64,000 nucleotides of DNA from Comamonas testosteroni (GCF_014076415.1 NZ_CP043568.1:3596001-3660000); one strand, 5' to 3'; shown: positions 23,290-32,535, numbered from the stretch's first letter. A program made the numbers and translations. The notes: a model not told the origin generated them from the sequence alone.

Positions 23290-23919
23290 ATGAATCAGCA
23301 AATCTCTCTTCCCAAGGTCCCGGCAGGCTATTGGGAAAACGCCAAGGGTGACCTGGTCCCCGAAAGCAAGGTCTGCGACATCGACAAGCTGCGCGACCAG
23401 CTGGTGCGCGACCTCTGCGCCCAGGCCGAGGCCAGGAGCAAGGATCTGGCCAAGTTCAAGCTGGACTCCATGGGCGACGTCACGGCGTTTGTGGAAGCCA
23501 GCGTGGAGCAATACGGGGTCAAGGTTCGCGGCACCAAGGGCAACTTCACGCTCATGACGTTTGACGGCAAGTTAAAGGTCGTGCGCCAGATGCAGGAGCA
23601 GATCACATTTAGCGAGCAGCTGCAGGCGGCCAAGTCCCTGATCGACCAGTGCGTGACGCGCTGGGCCGAAGGTGCCAACGACAACATCAAAGTCCTCGTC
23701 ACCGATGCCTTCCAGGTCGACAAGCAAGGCCTGATCAACACAGGCCGCGTGCTGGGCCTGCGCCGCCTGGACATCAAGGACGAAGACTGGCAGACGGCCA
23801 TGAAAGCCATCTCAGACAGCATCCAGGTCGCCAGCACCAAGCCCTACATCCGCTTCTACAAGCGCAATGAAACCACCGGCGCTTATGACGCCATCAACCT
23901 GGATCTGGCTGCCGTATGA
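23290..23919 (+). CDS. DUF3164 family phage protein
   Basis: This 209-residue protein begins MNQQISLPKVPAGYWENAKG. The opening GYWENAKGDLVPESKV, the helical middle with AFVEASVEQYGVK, and C-terminal RLDIKDEDWQTAMKAISDSIQV with YIRFYKR are hallmarks of DUF3164, a family of Mu-like transposable phages. Biochemical function is not known to me. It is in the middle of the early operon. Confidence 0.8.
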   Translation: MNQQISLPKVPAGYWENAKGDLVPESKVCDIDKLRDQLVRDLCAQAEARSKDLAKFKLDSMGDVTAFVEASVEQYGVKVRGTKGNFTLMTFDGKLKVVRQMQEQITFSEQLQAAKSLIDQCVTRWAEGANDNIKVLVTDAFQVDKQGLINTGRVLGLRRLDIKDEDWQTAMKAISDSIQVASTKPYIRFYKRNETTGAYDAINLDLAAV

Positions 23920-24143
23920 CGACTACCCGCTTTGCTTCTACCGCCGATGTCGCTCACTCTGTGTGCACCAGCGAGGGCGCGCAGTCGTTGCCGCTGGTGC
24001 AGAACACCAAGATCGTCGACTTCACCCTGCGCACGGTCATCGGTCTGAACTGCCAGAACGGCAACACCCTGGACATCAATCTCGGAAACGGCCATGTCTT
24101 GAGCTGCAGCGTCAAGAAAGCCATCGGCCCTACGGACGTTTAA
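23916..24143 (+). CDS. small early phage protein
   Basis: A 75-residue protein begins MTTTRFASTADVAHSV, overlapping the DUF3164 stop by 4 nt. It is beta-rich (VDFTLRTVIGLNCQNGNTL). Unknown family and function. Confidence 0.55.
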   Translation: MTTTRFASTADVAHSVCTSEGAQSLPLVQNTKIVDFTLRTVIGLNCQNGNTLDINLGNGHVLSCSVKKAIGPTDV

Positions 24144-24153
24144 AGGAGGCGAA

Positions 24154-24612
24154 ATGACCCGCTTTGTCGCTCGCACCTCGCCTTTTGCTGCAAAAGATCA
24201 GCGCCGCCGTGAGCTTGGCCGCATCCATCAGGGACGCACGGCCCTTGGCTGGACGGAGGATGACTACCGCTTCCACTTGGTCGAAATCACGGGGGTGGAC
24301 AGTTCTGCGGATCTGGACGCAGCGGGTCGTGCCAAGGTACTGGCTCACATGGCCAAGCTGGGCTTCCGGCCCAAGTCCAGCAACTTCAAACCCTTTGGTC
24401 AGCCCGAGAAGATCAAGTGGCTCTGGAAAAAGCTCGGTGAAGCAGGCGGTCTGCGCGACGGCAGTCCCACCGCCCTGCTCGCCTTCGTGGGCCGAACCGT
24501 TGGCGCTGAGGTGTCGCATGTGAAGTTTCTGCCAACCGCCCAGGCCAGCACAGTCATTGAGGCGCTGAAGTCCATGCTGGACCGGGCCAAGCGTCAGGCA
24601 CAGGTGAAATGA
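24154..24612 (+). CDS. GemA-like regulator (Mu gp16 / DUF1018)
   Basis: This 152-residue protein has the family pattern: RRELGRIHQGRTALGWTEDD near the start, then VDSSADLDAAGRAKVLAHM and LGFRPK, then IKWLWKKLGEAG. Mu GemA modulates host and early gene expression. AAAGGAGGC precedes the ATG. It overlaps mor by 4 nt. Confidence 0.85.
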   Translation: MTRFVARTSPFAAKDQRRRELGRIHQGRTALGWTEDDYRFHLVEITGVDSSADLDAAGRAKVLAHMAKLGFRPKSSNFKPFGQPEKIKWLWKKLGEAGGLRDGSPTALLAFVGRTVGAEVSHVKFLPTAQASTVIEALKSMLDRAKRQAQVK

Positions 24613-25025
24613 ACCAGACTTTCACCGTTCCCATCGACTTACTGCCGCCGCTGCTGCAAGAGTTTGAGCGCCTGGTGGGTCTGCAGGCCACCATGGCGCT
24701 GGTTCAGAAATGGGGTGGACTGCGGGTGTACTTTCCAACGCCAGAGCGTGTCACTGAAGATCACCCCTATGCCGCAGTCATTGGCATCGCAGCGCTTTTA
24801 AAGCTGGCAGAGGAATATGGAGGCCTACCTCATTTTCAGCTGCCGAAAGCGGAAAGAGCGCTCCAGGCTGTGCGCAATGCACGGATTGCGTCTGAGTATG
24901 CGACCAACAAGACTGCACGAGAGATCGCGTCAGAACATGGTCTTACGGAAGGTCAAGTCGTTAGGATTGTCGCAATGCTTGGCGTGTCCGCCCCCACTGA
25001 AAGGCGGCAGCGCAACCTGTTCTAA
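24609..25025 (+). CDS. Mor-type middle transcription activator
   Basis: The 138-residue protein resembles Mor/C activators. The dimerisation half is LQEFERLVGLQATMALVQKWGGLRVYFP, and the C-terminal helix-turn-helix is RIASEYATNKTAREIASEHGLTEGQVVRIV, followed by LGV. In Mu, Mor turns on the middle promoter that leads to late gene activation. It is the last early-operon gene and is followed by a strong terminator. Confidence 0.9.
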   Translation: MNQTFTVPIDLLPPLLQEFERLVGLQATMALVQKWGGLRVYFPTPERVTEDHPYAAVIGIAALLKLAEEYGGLPHFQLPKAERALQAVRNARIASEYATNKTAREIASEHGLTEGQVVRIVAMLGVSAPTERRQRNLF

Positions 25026-25040
25026 CTCGTCCCACAATTG

Positions 25041-25077
25041 AAAGCGCCCAATTTTTCCTAAAGTTGGGCGCTTTTTA
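25041..25077. terminator. bidirectional terminator between mor and the UvrD-like gene
   Basis: AAAGCGCCCAA (25041-25051) pairs with TTGGGCGCTTT (25064-25074) and is flanked by T and A runs on both sides. It lies between the converging mor and helicase genes and can serve both. Confidence 0.85.
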
Positions 25078-25148
25078 TGAAGCACGGCAAAAAACAGATT
25101 CAAGAGAAAATACTTAATAGTCGGCTTGACTAAAAATCTGGAACGAAT

Positions 25149-27008
25149 TTAACTGAATTCTTTAAACTCAACTCCAGAATCCACAAGCATCTCAATAAAT
25201 TTTTCAACATTATTGTGGCCTCGAGAATCTAAAGTTAGAGAGAATCTAACTTTTTCTCTAGCCCTTGAGAGAGCCACAAAGAAAACATTAACATCATCAT
25301 GATTATTCCAGAAGGAATCATCATTAAACTCTGTGAATATAACCATATTGTACTCTAGACCTTTTGACTTATGAATGGTCATGAGCTTTACAGAACCGCG
25401 ACCTTCAAGGTTATCTATAAGCTCCCTCCAACTCATTGTGCCGGTGCTGCACTCATCGAGGAAGGAAGATACTGCATTTATGATTGAATCAAGATATTCG
25501 CTATTCTGATATTCCTTATAGCTTCGCCCTAGTTTTTCACGACGTTCAACCGTAAAAACAGTATCCATCAGAGATGGAAAGCTTACGGTTGTCGGCAACT
25601 GCTCTTTTGTTAAGAACGATAACTCAGCGACCAAACTTTGCACCAACTGAAGACTTCTTGCAGTACCTCTGTCCGTTGCAAGATCAAGGCCCTCTATATC
25701 TGCAAGTATATCCCGGCATACACGAAACGGGTTTCCACTACGAACCCCATGCACCATTTTTAAAATCGAAGCTAAGAATTCGAAAATCTTCTCTTTAACC
25801 AGATCCTGAATGCTGGATGGACCTAGCAATCTTGCATCATTTCGTAATCGCAACCCTTCCCCGGCAAAATAAGGAGCGAGTCGGCGTTCAACCTCGTCCG
25901 CTCTTATTCGCGTCAAAATCACAAAATCATGAGCACCTAAACTAGGGTCATCCAGCAAGGACTGCCTTACAAACCTTGCAAGACCTTCCCCCTCTGCCGC
26001 TCGCGTTGGAAATACCCAGCCCTCTAATGCATCATTGGGAGCTTCTGCTTCAGAGCGTGAGCTTTCTGTGCGAATGAAATCACTGGAAGGAGCTATAAGC
26101 CTAGATAGATTATTGATAACCTCAACAATCTTAGAGTTAGAGCGAAAATTAAAAAGAAGTGTTCTATTCTCAGCTATAAAATCACCAGCAAATTTATTGA
26201 ATATATCTGGCAAAGCGCCAGCCCACCCCATAATAGCCTGATTAGTATCACCGACTGCTGTAACAACAGTGTTTGACCCCTTAAAAATACAACTTATCAA
26301 ATCATATTGTAAGCCAGACACATCTTGAAATTCATCAAGAAAAACATGAGAATAGGTACTCGAAATTGCATTTTTTATAATTTCATGCGTACGAATAATA
26401 TGTGCCGCCAACACCATAATCATATCGAAGGTAAGTACAGAGGGAGAACTTTCAATACAATAGCTCCACCAAATTTCTCTATTCTTATCAATTGAGCTAA
26501 TATTATTCGTATGAATGCCTGGCAATTTCTTTCCAAGATCCGTGAGATCTGATAAATTTAATTTTCCAATATCAGGATAATCATTTTTATATCTATCTTG
26601 GAATCTAGCCAAATCCACTTTGCTGGGAAAAAATATTTTGTAGTTTGATAATGGTCTAAGTTTTATTTCCAATGCTTCTCGAAATTGATCAAGAGTCCGC
26701 TTTGCAAAAGCGTGCAGTGTAAGTGACTCGAAACGCTTTGCCACCTCATGCTCAGAGCGCAGCTGAACACGATCTAGAAGATTACGGGCCGCATCGACCT
26801 TAAAGGTAATAGCCAAGATTCTTTTTGGTGGGGTGCAAAGCCGGGTACTTAACAAAAACACAGCGCGCTGTGCAAGAAGCTCCGTTTTACCAGCACCAGG
26901 CCCGGCCAGAACAGACATTGAGGTAGTTGACTTAACTACTTCCAACGCCGCGCCTTCTATAGATATTCCTGGCGTTGACTTCCAATTCTCGGGACTGATC
27001 AACATCAC
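25149..27008 (-). CDS. UvrD/Rep-like helicase of a Gabija-type pair (GajB-like)
   Basis: This 619-residue SF1 helicase-like protein has Walker A AGPGAGKTE (35-43), Walker B FLDEFQD (223-229), motif III VGDTNQAI (252-259), motif IV FNFRSN, motif V LMTIHKSKGLEY (542-553) and motif VI VALSRAREK (578-586). It overlaps the stop of the OLD-type nuclease gene by 4 nt and is read second. OLD nuclease plus UvrD-like helicase is the class 2 OLD arrangement and the Gabija defence architecture. It is longer than GajB as I remember it (about 494 residues), so this is a divergent member. Codon use and GC are lower than in the phage genes. Confidence 0.85.
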   Translation of the reverse strand: MMLISPENWKSTPGISIEGAALEVVKSTTSMSVLAGPGAGKTELLAQRAVFLLSTRLCTPPKRILAITFKVDAARNLLDRVQLRSEHEVAKRFESLTLHAFAKRTLDQFREALEIKLRPLSNYKIFFPSKVDLARFQDRYKNDYPDIGKLNLSDLTDLGKKLPGIHTNNISSIDKNREIWWSYCIESSPSVLTFDMIMVLAAHIIRTHEIIKNAISSTYSHVFLDEFQDVSGLQYDLISCIFKGSNTVVTAVGDTNQAIMGWAGALPDIFNKFAGDFIAENRTLLFNFRSNSKIVEVINNLSRLIAPSSDFIRTESSRSEAEAPNDALEGWVFPTRAAEGEGLARFVRQSLLDDPSLGAHDFVILTRIRADEVERRLAPYFAGEGLRLRNDARLLGPSSIQDLVKEKIFEFLASILKMVHGVRSGNPFRVCRDILADIEGLDLATDRGTARSLQLVQSLVAELSFLTKEQLPTTVSFPSLMDTVFTVERREKLGRSYKEYQNSEYLDSIINAVSSFLDECSTGTMSWRELIDNLEGRGSVKLMTIHKSKGLEYNMVIFTEFNDDSFWNNHDDVNVFFVALSRAREKVRFSLTLDSRGHNNVEKFIEMLVDSGVEFKEFS

Positions 27009-29017
27009 AAGGCCCCTTTCGATGCCGTATCAGCAATCAATTCATTAGCCCTATCAATCAAAGCTCTCAATGGCTCTGGACAGTCCTTCTTTAAAATTTC
27101 CTGATCAAGCTCCCCAAAGGCAATAAGATGTGATCCAGGCTTAGAAGATGATTTAAAAAAATATTTATATTTATATAGTTCTTCATCGGAAAAATTGTGC
27201 CCAACCACATTAAGCTCAGTATTTCCCTGACCTTGGTTGCCAAAAACCGTTTTTTTCAATTCTATTGGATCCACTTTATTTACATCATAGGCTTTATCTG
27301 GCTTATAAGCATTAGGAAATGCCTTGATCATCATCATATCGAGATCAACAGGTGAAGAATAAAAAATTCCATTCTCTCTCAGCCAATTTACCCAAAGATC
27401 AAAATTCGTTTTATCCAAAATATCATTCTTAGGCAAATCCTCAGCTACAGCATCCTCGAGCGTCGGAGGTGCTGGTGGTGAATCAACCTCAAGCTTAGGG
27501 ATATATTCTCGGCCTATGGCAGTTAACCAAGTTACAGCATTCGCTATACGCCCCATACCACCGCCATAACGGCCAAAATCTAAGTCCAAAAGAGTTAGAT
27601 GTGGAATAGAAAGGCCCTTCAGAAGTCGCCACAAATGCTGTGCGTGCCTACCGCCGATAGAAACGTATGCAATAAAAGACGGATCAAGACTAGTACCCAA
27701 TGCCTCTGCCATCTTTGGGATAACAATACGTTCAGTATCCCCTTCACCAATAATCACAAGCTTAGCGAAGTAGATCTCAGGGTTAGCCAAAATTACCTGC
27801 TGAATAAACTTATCCTCTTCCGTTTTCTCCAACGGAAGTGGTATTTCAAGCGCATTGGAACGCAACGTGGATGAACAATTTCGAAAATACTGAACGTGTC
27901 GTGGATTAACTCTAGATAAGATACTCGTTGCATGACTGGTGACGATAGACTGCGCGGACCCGCTAGCGTTCAAAGTGTCAAGTAAACTCATTAGCCGCGG
28001 CAAATAGAACGGCGAAAGATGATTTTCCGGCTCTTCCAACGCGAAAATCGTAAGAGGAGGATAAGAGAAGTCAGCAGGTTTGAATCCCTTAAGCGGCTTC
28101 GGTAGAGACTTTTGCATCTCCCACATAAGATTATGCAAGGTAGCCGAAAGAGCGAAATAAAGCAAAGATGTTTGCCCCTCACTTAACTCACTAAGCTGCC
28201 TCATACCACCACCAGGTGATTTATCAAATTTAAGAGTTAACTCTCTAATGAGCTTTTCAAACTCCACCGCTAAGACGCTTATTTTTGGAGTTGCGTCATA
28301 GTGCCCATCATGTAATGCGGCCCAAAAACCATTCAGCCTCGCCGTTACTTCTGTGATTGCATCGGTGGCGTTGAGGTTCTTCTCAAGGTCTTGTGCAAAC
28401 TTTAAAGAAGTTGCCTTGGTCGCCTCCGTCCAATCAGCGGACCACTCCAAGCGCTGAAGCACATTTTTTAATGCATACTGACTAACACTGCGTGAATCAC
28501 GGTGCGCGGGAATGTAGACAATTTCAGCGTATTGATTTATTTTACCTCGAAGCGGTGTTTTACGCTCATCTTCTGCCCCAAATGGAACAGGCTCTGTTGT
28601 ATTGACGGAGTAAATCTTAACATCGATATTGTCTTCAATTGATTCAGATGGCTCATAGAGCCCCTCTAAGACAATTCGGACTTTTAATGACTTATCGGCT
28701 GAATTGAAGAACAAATCCGTAAATACTGCAGATACAGCGGAGGTAGTGTCAAAGCCGAACACTGCATCGATGACGATCTCACGTTTTCCCAAGCTTATAG
28801 CGTCTTCGCCAGGCCCAAAGTGAACGTCCGAACGCCTCAACTGACGCCCTTCAGCCAAGGGCGAGAAAAGCCGCTTCAACGCCTCTAATGCAGCAGTCTT
28901 CCCGGCGCCATTGTTTCCAACGAAAGCATTGGTACCGGCTTTAAATTTAAGAAGAACAGGAATGTCCCCGAAACAACGAAAATTCCGAATAGTTAAGCTC
29001 TCAAGATGCACTGTCAC
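27005..29017 (-). CDS. OLD-family ATPase-TOPRIM nuclease of a Gabija-type pair (GajA-like)
   Basis: The 670-residue protein has Walker A GNNGAGKT (34-41), signature LSEGQ (278-282), Walker B LTIFALEEPEN (322-332) and switch TSHAT (360-364). It then has a TOPRIM domain with Glu425 in IIGEGDTE and DLDF (478-481). The C-terminal SKPGSHLIAFGELD is also usual in OLD proteins. ABC-ATPase plus TOPRIM defines the OLD family; with the overlapping helicase gene this is a class 2 or Gabija-like system, in which the nuclease is restrained by nucleotides and acts when phage depletes them. It is transcribed leftward from near the right phage end. Confidence 0.88.
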   Translation of the reverse strand: MTVHLESLTIRNFRCFGDIPVLLKFKAGTNAFVGNNGAGKTAALEALKRLFSPLAEGRQLRRSDVHFGPGEDAISLGKREIVIDAVFGFDTTSAVSAVFTDLFFNSADKSLKVRIVLEGLYEPSESIEDNIDVKIYSVNTTEPVPFGAEDERKTPLRGKINQYAEIVYIPAHRDSRSVSQYALKNVLQRLEWSADWTEATKATSLKFAQDLEKNLNATDAITEVTARLNGFWAALHDGHYDATPKISVLAVEFEKLIRELTLKFDKSPGGGMRQLSELSEGQTSLLYFALSATLHNLMWEMQKSLPKPLKGFKPADFSYPPLTIFALEEPENHLSPFYLPRLMSLLDTLNASGSAQSIVTSHATSILSRVNPRHVQYFRNCSSTLRSNALEIPLPLEKTEEDKFIQQVILANPEIYFAKLVIIGEGDTERIVIPKMAEALGTSLDPSFIAYVSIGGRHAQHLWRLLKGLSIPHLTLLDLDFGRYGGGMGRIANAVTWLTAIGREYIPKLEVDSPPAPPTLEDAVAEDLPKNDILDKTNFDLWVNWLRENGIFYSSPVDLDMMMIKAFPNAYKPDKAYDVNKVDPIELKKTVFGNQGQGNTELNVVGHNFSDEELYKYKYFFKSSSKPGSHLIAFGELDQEILKKDCPEPLRALIDRANELIADTASKGAL

Positions 29018-29802
29018 CCCTCCACGTAAAGATTTGTTAAAATTATCCTATATTTGTTGAAATTTTCCATAAAAATAAATGAGTTCTTTTAAATTATTTA
29101 AAATTTGTTAATTGACAAATTTAGGCTTTCCACTTTGCAAATTATTCTCTATCTGGAATCATCTAATTCAATACTATGAGATCGGTAGATTCTTATCTTT
29201 GAGAGATTACTTTATTGCTTCCAATATCAGAATAGCTAAGCCTCCCGTCAACTGCAGCCCTCATTTTTAGAGCTAGTCCTTTCTGCAAGGAAAAATAACT
29301 TATCCGTAACAACCCGATATATTTTGATTTTTTTCCCTGCTCTAAGAAAGATACTCTTATCTCTAGAAGGTCTAAGCGCTGAGCACCTATAAAAGCAGAG
29401 AATTTCACTTCCGAGCACCGAGAGATGAGAAGCACTTTGAACTCATCCCGATCCTAGTATCTATATGATTTATTGGAACTTTCTTGCAAAGAAGCTGCAA
29501 AGCTTCCAACCTCGTGGCTTCGCACCTTAGGAACAACATGAAATCTCGCCATGGATACATGAACTTCGCTCTAACATAGAGTATCTCTAGAAGAATCAAG
29601 TCTAACGACTTGTGCAGTATTCGATCATTCTTACCGTTTTACGCGATTGAGCAGCTCATTCGGTGCCAAAGCCACGTCAACGCGTCGAACGCCATAAATC
29701 ACTCGCCAACCCGCATCAACATTGAAGGCTTGAAACTTTTCTACGAACATCTTCGGAGCCAAAACAGTCACTCCCCCACATTAGAGAGTTGCGTTGCGCG
29801 GC
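29018..29802. other. AT-rich stretch between Gabija-like operon and phage end
   Basis: The first 600 bp are AT-rich and contain the leftward promoter region of the OLD gene; short frames here look like chance. From about 29,640 the composition becomes GC-richer. GGTGCCAAAG at 29662-29671 is an inverted copy of the terminal repeat core and may be an internal transposase site. Confidence 0.5.
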
Positions 29803-29866
29803 CTTTGGCACAAATTTGCGCGATCTTTGGCACAAAGTAGCACAGGCTTTGGCACCAAGGCTGACA
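29803..29866. repeat. probable right prophage end with phased transposase-binding repeats
   Basis: CTTTGGCACAAA occurs at 29803 and 29825, and CTTTGGCACCAA at 29847. The spacing is exactly 22 bp each time, close to the size of a MuA-type binding site. Read inward from the right the end would begin TGTCAGCCTTGGTGCCAAAG, giving the TG/CA terminus expected of Mu-like elements. The end position (CA at 29865-29866) is my best placement. The next five bases, ACTTG, would be the target duplication if it is right. Confidence 0.65.
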
Positions 29867-30009
29867 ACTTGGCAAGCGTTCAGCGGCCCGTATGTGTTGT
29901 TTTGTCGCCAACGGCCAGATCCAACTCTGGCGATGGATGTATCGGCCAGTAGCCTTTTCAGGCTACAGGAGCGGCAGGAAGCGCCCCAAAGAAGACTCTG
30001 GGCAGAACA

Positions 30010-30297
30010 TCACGCGCTTCGTCGGAGCGAAACTTGTCCGCCGATGCTCTCAAGGGCGTTACACATCCCATACGCATAACAGTCATCGGCAAGGTACACC
30101 TCAAAGATTTCCCGGGCTGCAATCTTCTTCACCACGTTCTTCGCTTCTGCGTGGGACATGGGAGTGCTCAGTTGTAGCGATCGCATGAACAGTTTTTCCA
30201 CGTAGCCTCCCATGCCGGGAAACCATGCAGCGGTTTCATCCCACCCAAGGACTGCCAACGTGCATGAATTTGAATGTACTTTTTTGAAAGTAGTCAT
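30010..30297 (-). CDS. orphan protein with L7/L12 C-terminal-like domain
   Basis: A 95-residue protein starts MTTFKKVHSNSCTLAVL. Its second half (SHAEAKNVVKKIAAREIFEV, then ESIGGQVSLR) follows the alpha-beta pattern of the ribosomal L7/L12 C-terminal domain, used in many small unrelated proteins. The N-terminal part is aromatic and unknown. It is the first gene outside the prophage. Confidence 0.55.
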   Translation of the reverse strand: MTTFKKVHSNSCTLAVLGWDETAAWFPGMGGYVEKLFMRSLQLSTPMSHAEAKNVVKKIAAREIFEVYLADDCYAYGMCNALESIGGQVSLRRSA

Positions 30298-30354
30298 TTG
30301 GAAGCCTGGTTGCAACTGATCCGCGAATGTCACTGAGCGACCCAGAGCTGACCT

Positions 30355-30714
30355 TTATTGAAACAGCGAAAACAGAGCGTAGATTGCCGTCAGAAACCAA
30401 GTGACTCTCTTCGCTGCGGCCGCGCTCTCGGACGTAATTGGGACCAGTTCCACATGCATCCACATTGCGACGTTAATGAGCACCGTGAGCACAACCACGG
30501 CCGCTAGCCCGACAGCCATTGGGATGTTAAGCAGAGCAGCAACAATAGAGAGCCCAGCGACTGAGAGAAGCGTTCCCACCCAGATGCCATTTGATGTGCT
30601 GGATAGGGCGGCACCGCACTGCTCACATTTTGCTGGCCACCCTCGGGTTGACCATCGCTTTGCCATTTCCGAAATGCCCCTTGCTTGGCAAGTGGGACAA
30701 AGCGTTTTCATCAT
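30355..30714 (-). CDS. zinc-ribbon two-helix membrane protein
   Basis: The product starts MMKTLCPTCQARGISEM. Two Cys pairs (CPTC and CEQCG, about 6-9 and 32-36) form a probable zinc ribbon. Hydrophobic helices follow at about 47-85 and one near the C-terminus. A Met one residue later is an alternative start. Unknown role. It is co-oriented with the neighbouring orphans but separated by gaps. Confidence 0.6.
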   Translation of the reverse strand: MMKTLCPTCQARGISEMAKRWSTRGWPAKCEQCGAALSSTSNGIWVGTLLSVAGLSIVAALLNIPMAVGLAAVVVLTVLINVAMWMHVELVPITSESAAAAKRVTWFLTAIYALFSLFQ

Positions 30715-30864
30715 GTTGAACGTCCGTTTCTGGCCGACCTGCAACTGTCGCAACACGACCCAAAGCACCCCAATGAGTCCAAAATCAAGTGCCGCTTAAA
30801 TGCTGGAAGAAGTTAAGTCCTAGGCAGAGGAATATCCCTCACCCGATCAAACAAACAATTCGAT

Positions 30865-31359
30865 TCAGGAGCATTTGTTTGGCGCAGGTTGCTCCTGCAC
30901 AGGTTCAATCAAGCAACGGCCAAAAACCCTTGAGCGCTTAACCAAGATCAACTGCTGCTGCGTTATGTCTGACCTTCCTTGCATCTCACAAAAGTCTACC
31001 TCCCCACCGGAGCAAGGTAGTCCGTAGTGAACCTTCACTGAGCCACTCAACATTGGTTCCTGAAAATTGGAAGACGCGTATATCTGCTCTGGCGGTAATA
31101 AAAAATCAGCTCCTAGGAGCAATGCAACGATGAGCAACAGTGTCCGTGCCGATTTTCTAAGTGCCTTGCAGGTACTTGCCATGGTCTCACGGATTGGCTT
31201 TCCAGAAGATATCTGCAAGTAAACAAGAGCTATGCAGAGAAGCACGCCCGCAAGGGTAAGCATGGACTCAAGGGCATCCACAACTAGCAATGAAGATTTG
31301 TTCAATGTTGTGCTTCCGGCGTATCTCCGCATTTGAGTAGCACATGAGCTTGAAGTCAA
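30865..31359 (-). CDS. orphan two-helix membrane protein
   Basis: A 164-residue frame with hydrophobic segments near 30-50 and 70-90 and a Cys-containing extracytoplasmic tail (GLPCSGGEVDFCEMQG). The start is uncertain: Met codons at residues 1, 10 and 33 are possible. Unknown family. Confidence 0.5.
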   Translation of the reverse strand: MTSSSCATQMRRYAGSTTLNKSSLLVVDALESMLTLAGVLLCIALVYLQISSGKPIRETMASTCKALRKSARTLLLIVALLLGADFLLPPEQIYASSNFQEPMLSGSVKVHYGLPCSGGEVDFCEMQGRSDITQQQLILVKRSRVFGRCLIEPVQEQPAPNKCS

Positions 31360-31446
31360 ATATTGCGAAGTCCGCTCTTGGCCGAAAGCGACAGTAGCAA
31401 ATGACCTTAAGTCGACCGACTCAGAATTTGGACTTGCTGAACTCGT

Positions 31447-31926
31447 TCAGAGGCCTCTGAAGCCCACGACTCCCTTTGTCCAGACGACTTTCCCGTCAGC
31501 GTCTACCTGCCAGAAAACAAGGGCATGGGTGCTGTACGCGAGAGAGCTTTTGTGCTTTTGGCTGAAGGAGGCATGGCGGATAAGCGGTTCAGTATCACAG
31601 GAGCCATGAAAGCTAAAGCCTTGCGCCAAAAGAAATTTGGTCAGAGCGTCTTCGGTCGACCCTGGAGGAAACGCTTCGAGCAGGCGTTGATTGAGTTCTG
31701 GTGAAATGGCTAGTTTTCGAGTACTCGAAGCTTCTTCTGTCTTAGGTGCAGGGCAAGCGGAAGAGTAACCCTCGCCTGCACTCACCCCATGAAGAATGGC
31801 GGGAAGCTCCTCGTTTGCATCGGAACAGGCAGACACAATAAATGCACCTGCCAAGAGTAAAAGAGACCGAAGGCTCCTGGATAACGTCACGGTTAGGAAG
31901 CTAGAAGTCAATTTGCACGCATTCAT
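31447..31926 (-). CDS. predicted lipoprotein
   Basis: The 159-residue protein has a signal peptide with hydrophobic core LRSLLLLAGAFIVSAC and a lipobox ending at Cys34. The mature part contains STEDALTKFLLAQGFSFHGSC and FWQVDADGKVVWTKGVVG, which looks like a small periplasmic fold. Unknown function. Confidence 0.65.
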   Translation of the reverse strand: MNACKLTSSFLTVTLSRSLRSLLLLAGAFIVSACSDANEELPAILHGVSAGEGYSSACPAPKTEEASSTRKLAISPELNQRLLEAFPPGSTEDALTKFLLAQGFSFHGSCDTEPLIRHASFSQKHKSSLAYSTHALVFWQVDADGKVVWTKGVVGFRGL

Positions 31927-32156
31927 TAGATTGCATAGCCGTTTGTCGTTGAATTCTCGGCGCCCCTAATACTGTGGACTAGAAAATATTTCCACAACAC
32001 CGGGTGGAAGGGGCCCACTAACCCAACTCCGAAAGACAACTCATGGCCGATCTAAGGCTGTCGCAGACCGTCCCATAGGCAACAGGCAATATTATGAAAG
32101 TAACGATAAAATTTTGATCCGAAATTAATTTTTTCACTAAATTTATACGACCTCTT

Positions 32157-32387
32157 TTATTTTATAAAGGAAGAGATAGCAAATACAATGACAATTAAAT
32201 ACAAATTCGCAAAAGATATAACAAGAGCAACAGATCCTTTTGTTTTATTCTTTAAGCATCGTCTCAATCCAACAATAAAAGGCTCCGAAGAATCTAAATG
32301 TTTACTCATAGAGAAAAATATTGGAACAGAAATAATTGAAGAAAAAATAAAATAACAAATTAAATAGAACTCTGTGTCATCTGACAT
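32157..32387 (-). CDS. small two-helix membrane protein
   Basis: A 76-residue frame begins MSDDTEFYLICYFIFSSII, with helices near 7-26 and 50-74 and a basic loop between (RRCLKNKTKG). It is markedly AT-rich. No family recognised. Confidence 0.5.
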   Translation of the reverse strand: MSDDTEFYLICYFIFSSIISVPIFFSMSKHLDSSEPFIVGLRRCLKNKTKGSVALVISFANLYLIVIVFAISSFIK

Positions 32388-32535
32388 GTCGGTATCTCTC
32401 CTCTAAACACTCCCTGCGACTGGCATAAACACTATGACATATCGGGCTAGGTATGTCTGCTTCTGGCCGTCAGCAGCCCGTCACAAGGGCTGCAATCGAC
32501 AAACGGCGGCTCACCCCAAGCCATTACCAACTTTC

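Larger units (their letters stand above)
1..29866. mobile_element. Mu-like transposable prophage (one end outside window)
   Basis: MuA-like transposase, MuB-like ATPase, Ner-like, GemA-like and Mor homologues sit together with Mu F-like, portal, terminase and capsid genes, which identifies a transposable phage. Late genes point left and early genes point right from a switch region near 17.45 kb; from memory this divergent layout is like BcepMu-type phages rather than Mu itself. The right boundary is placed at about 29,866 from 22-bp-phased repeats and a terminal CA. The left end is not in the window, so the flanking target duplication cannot be checked. Three AT-rich cargo modules (7.25-8.82, 15.18-16.75 and 25.15-29.02 kb) are embedded. 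Most expected structural and transposition genes are intact, so it may be functional. Confidence 0.9.
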
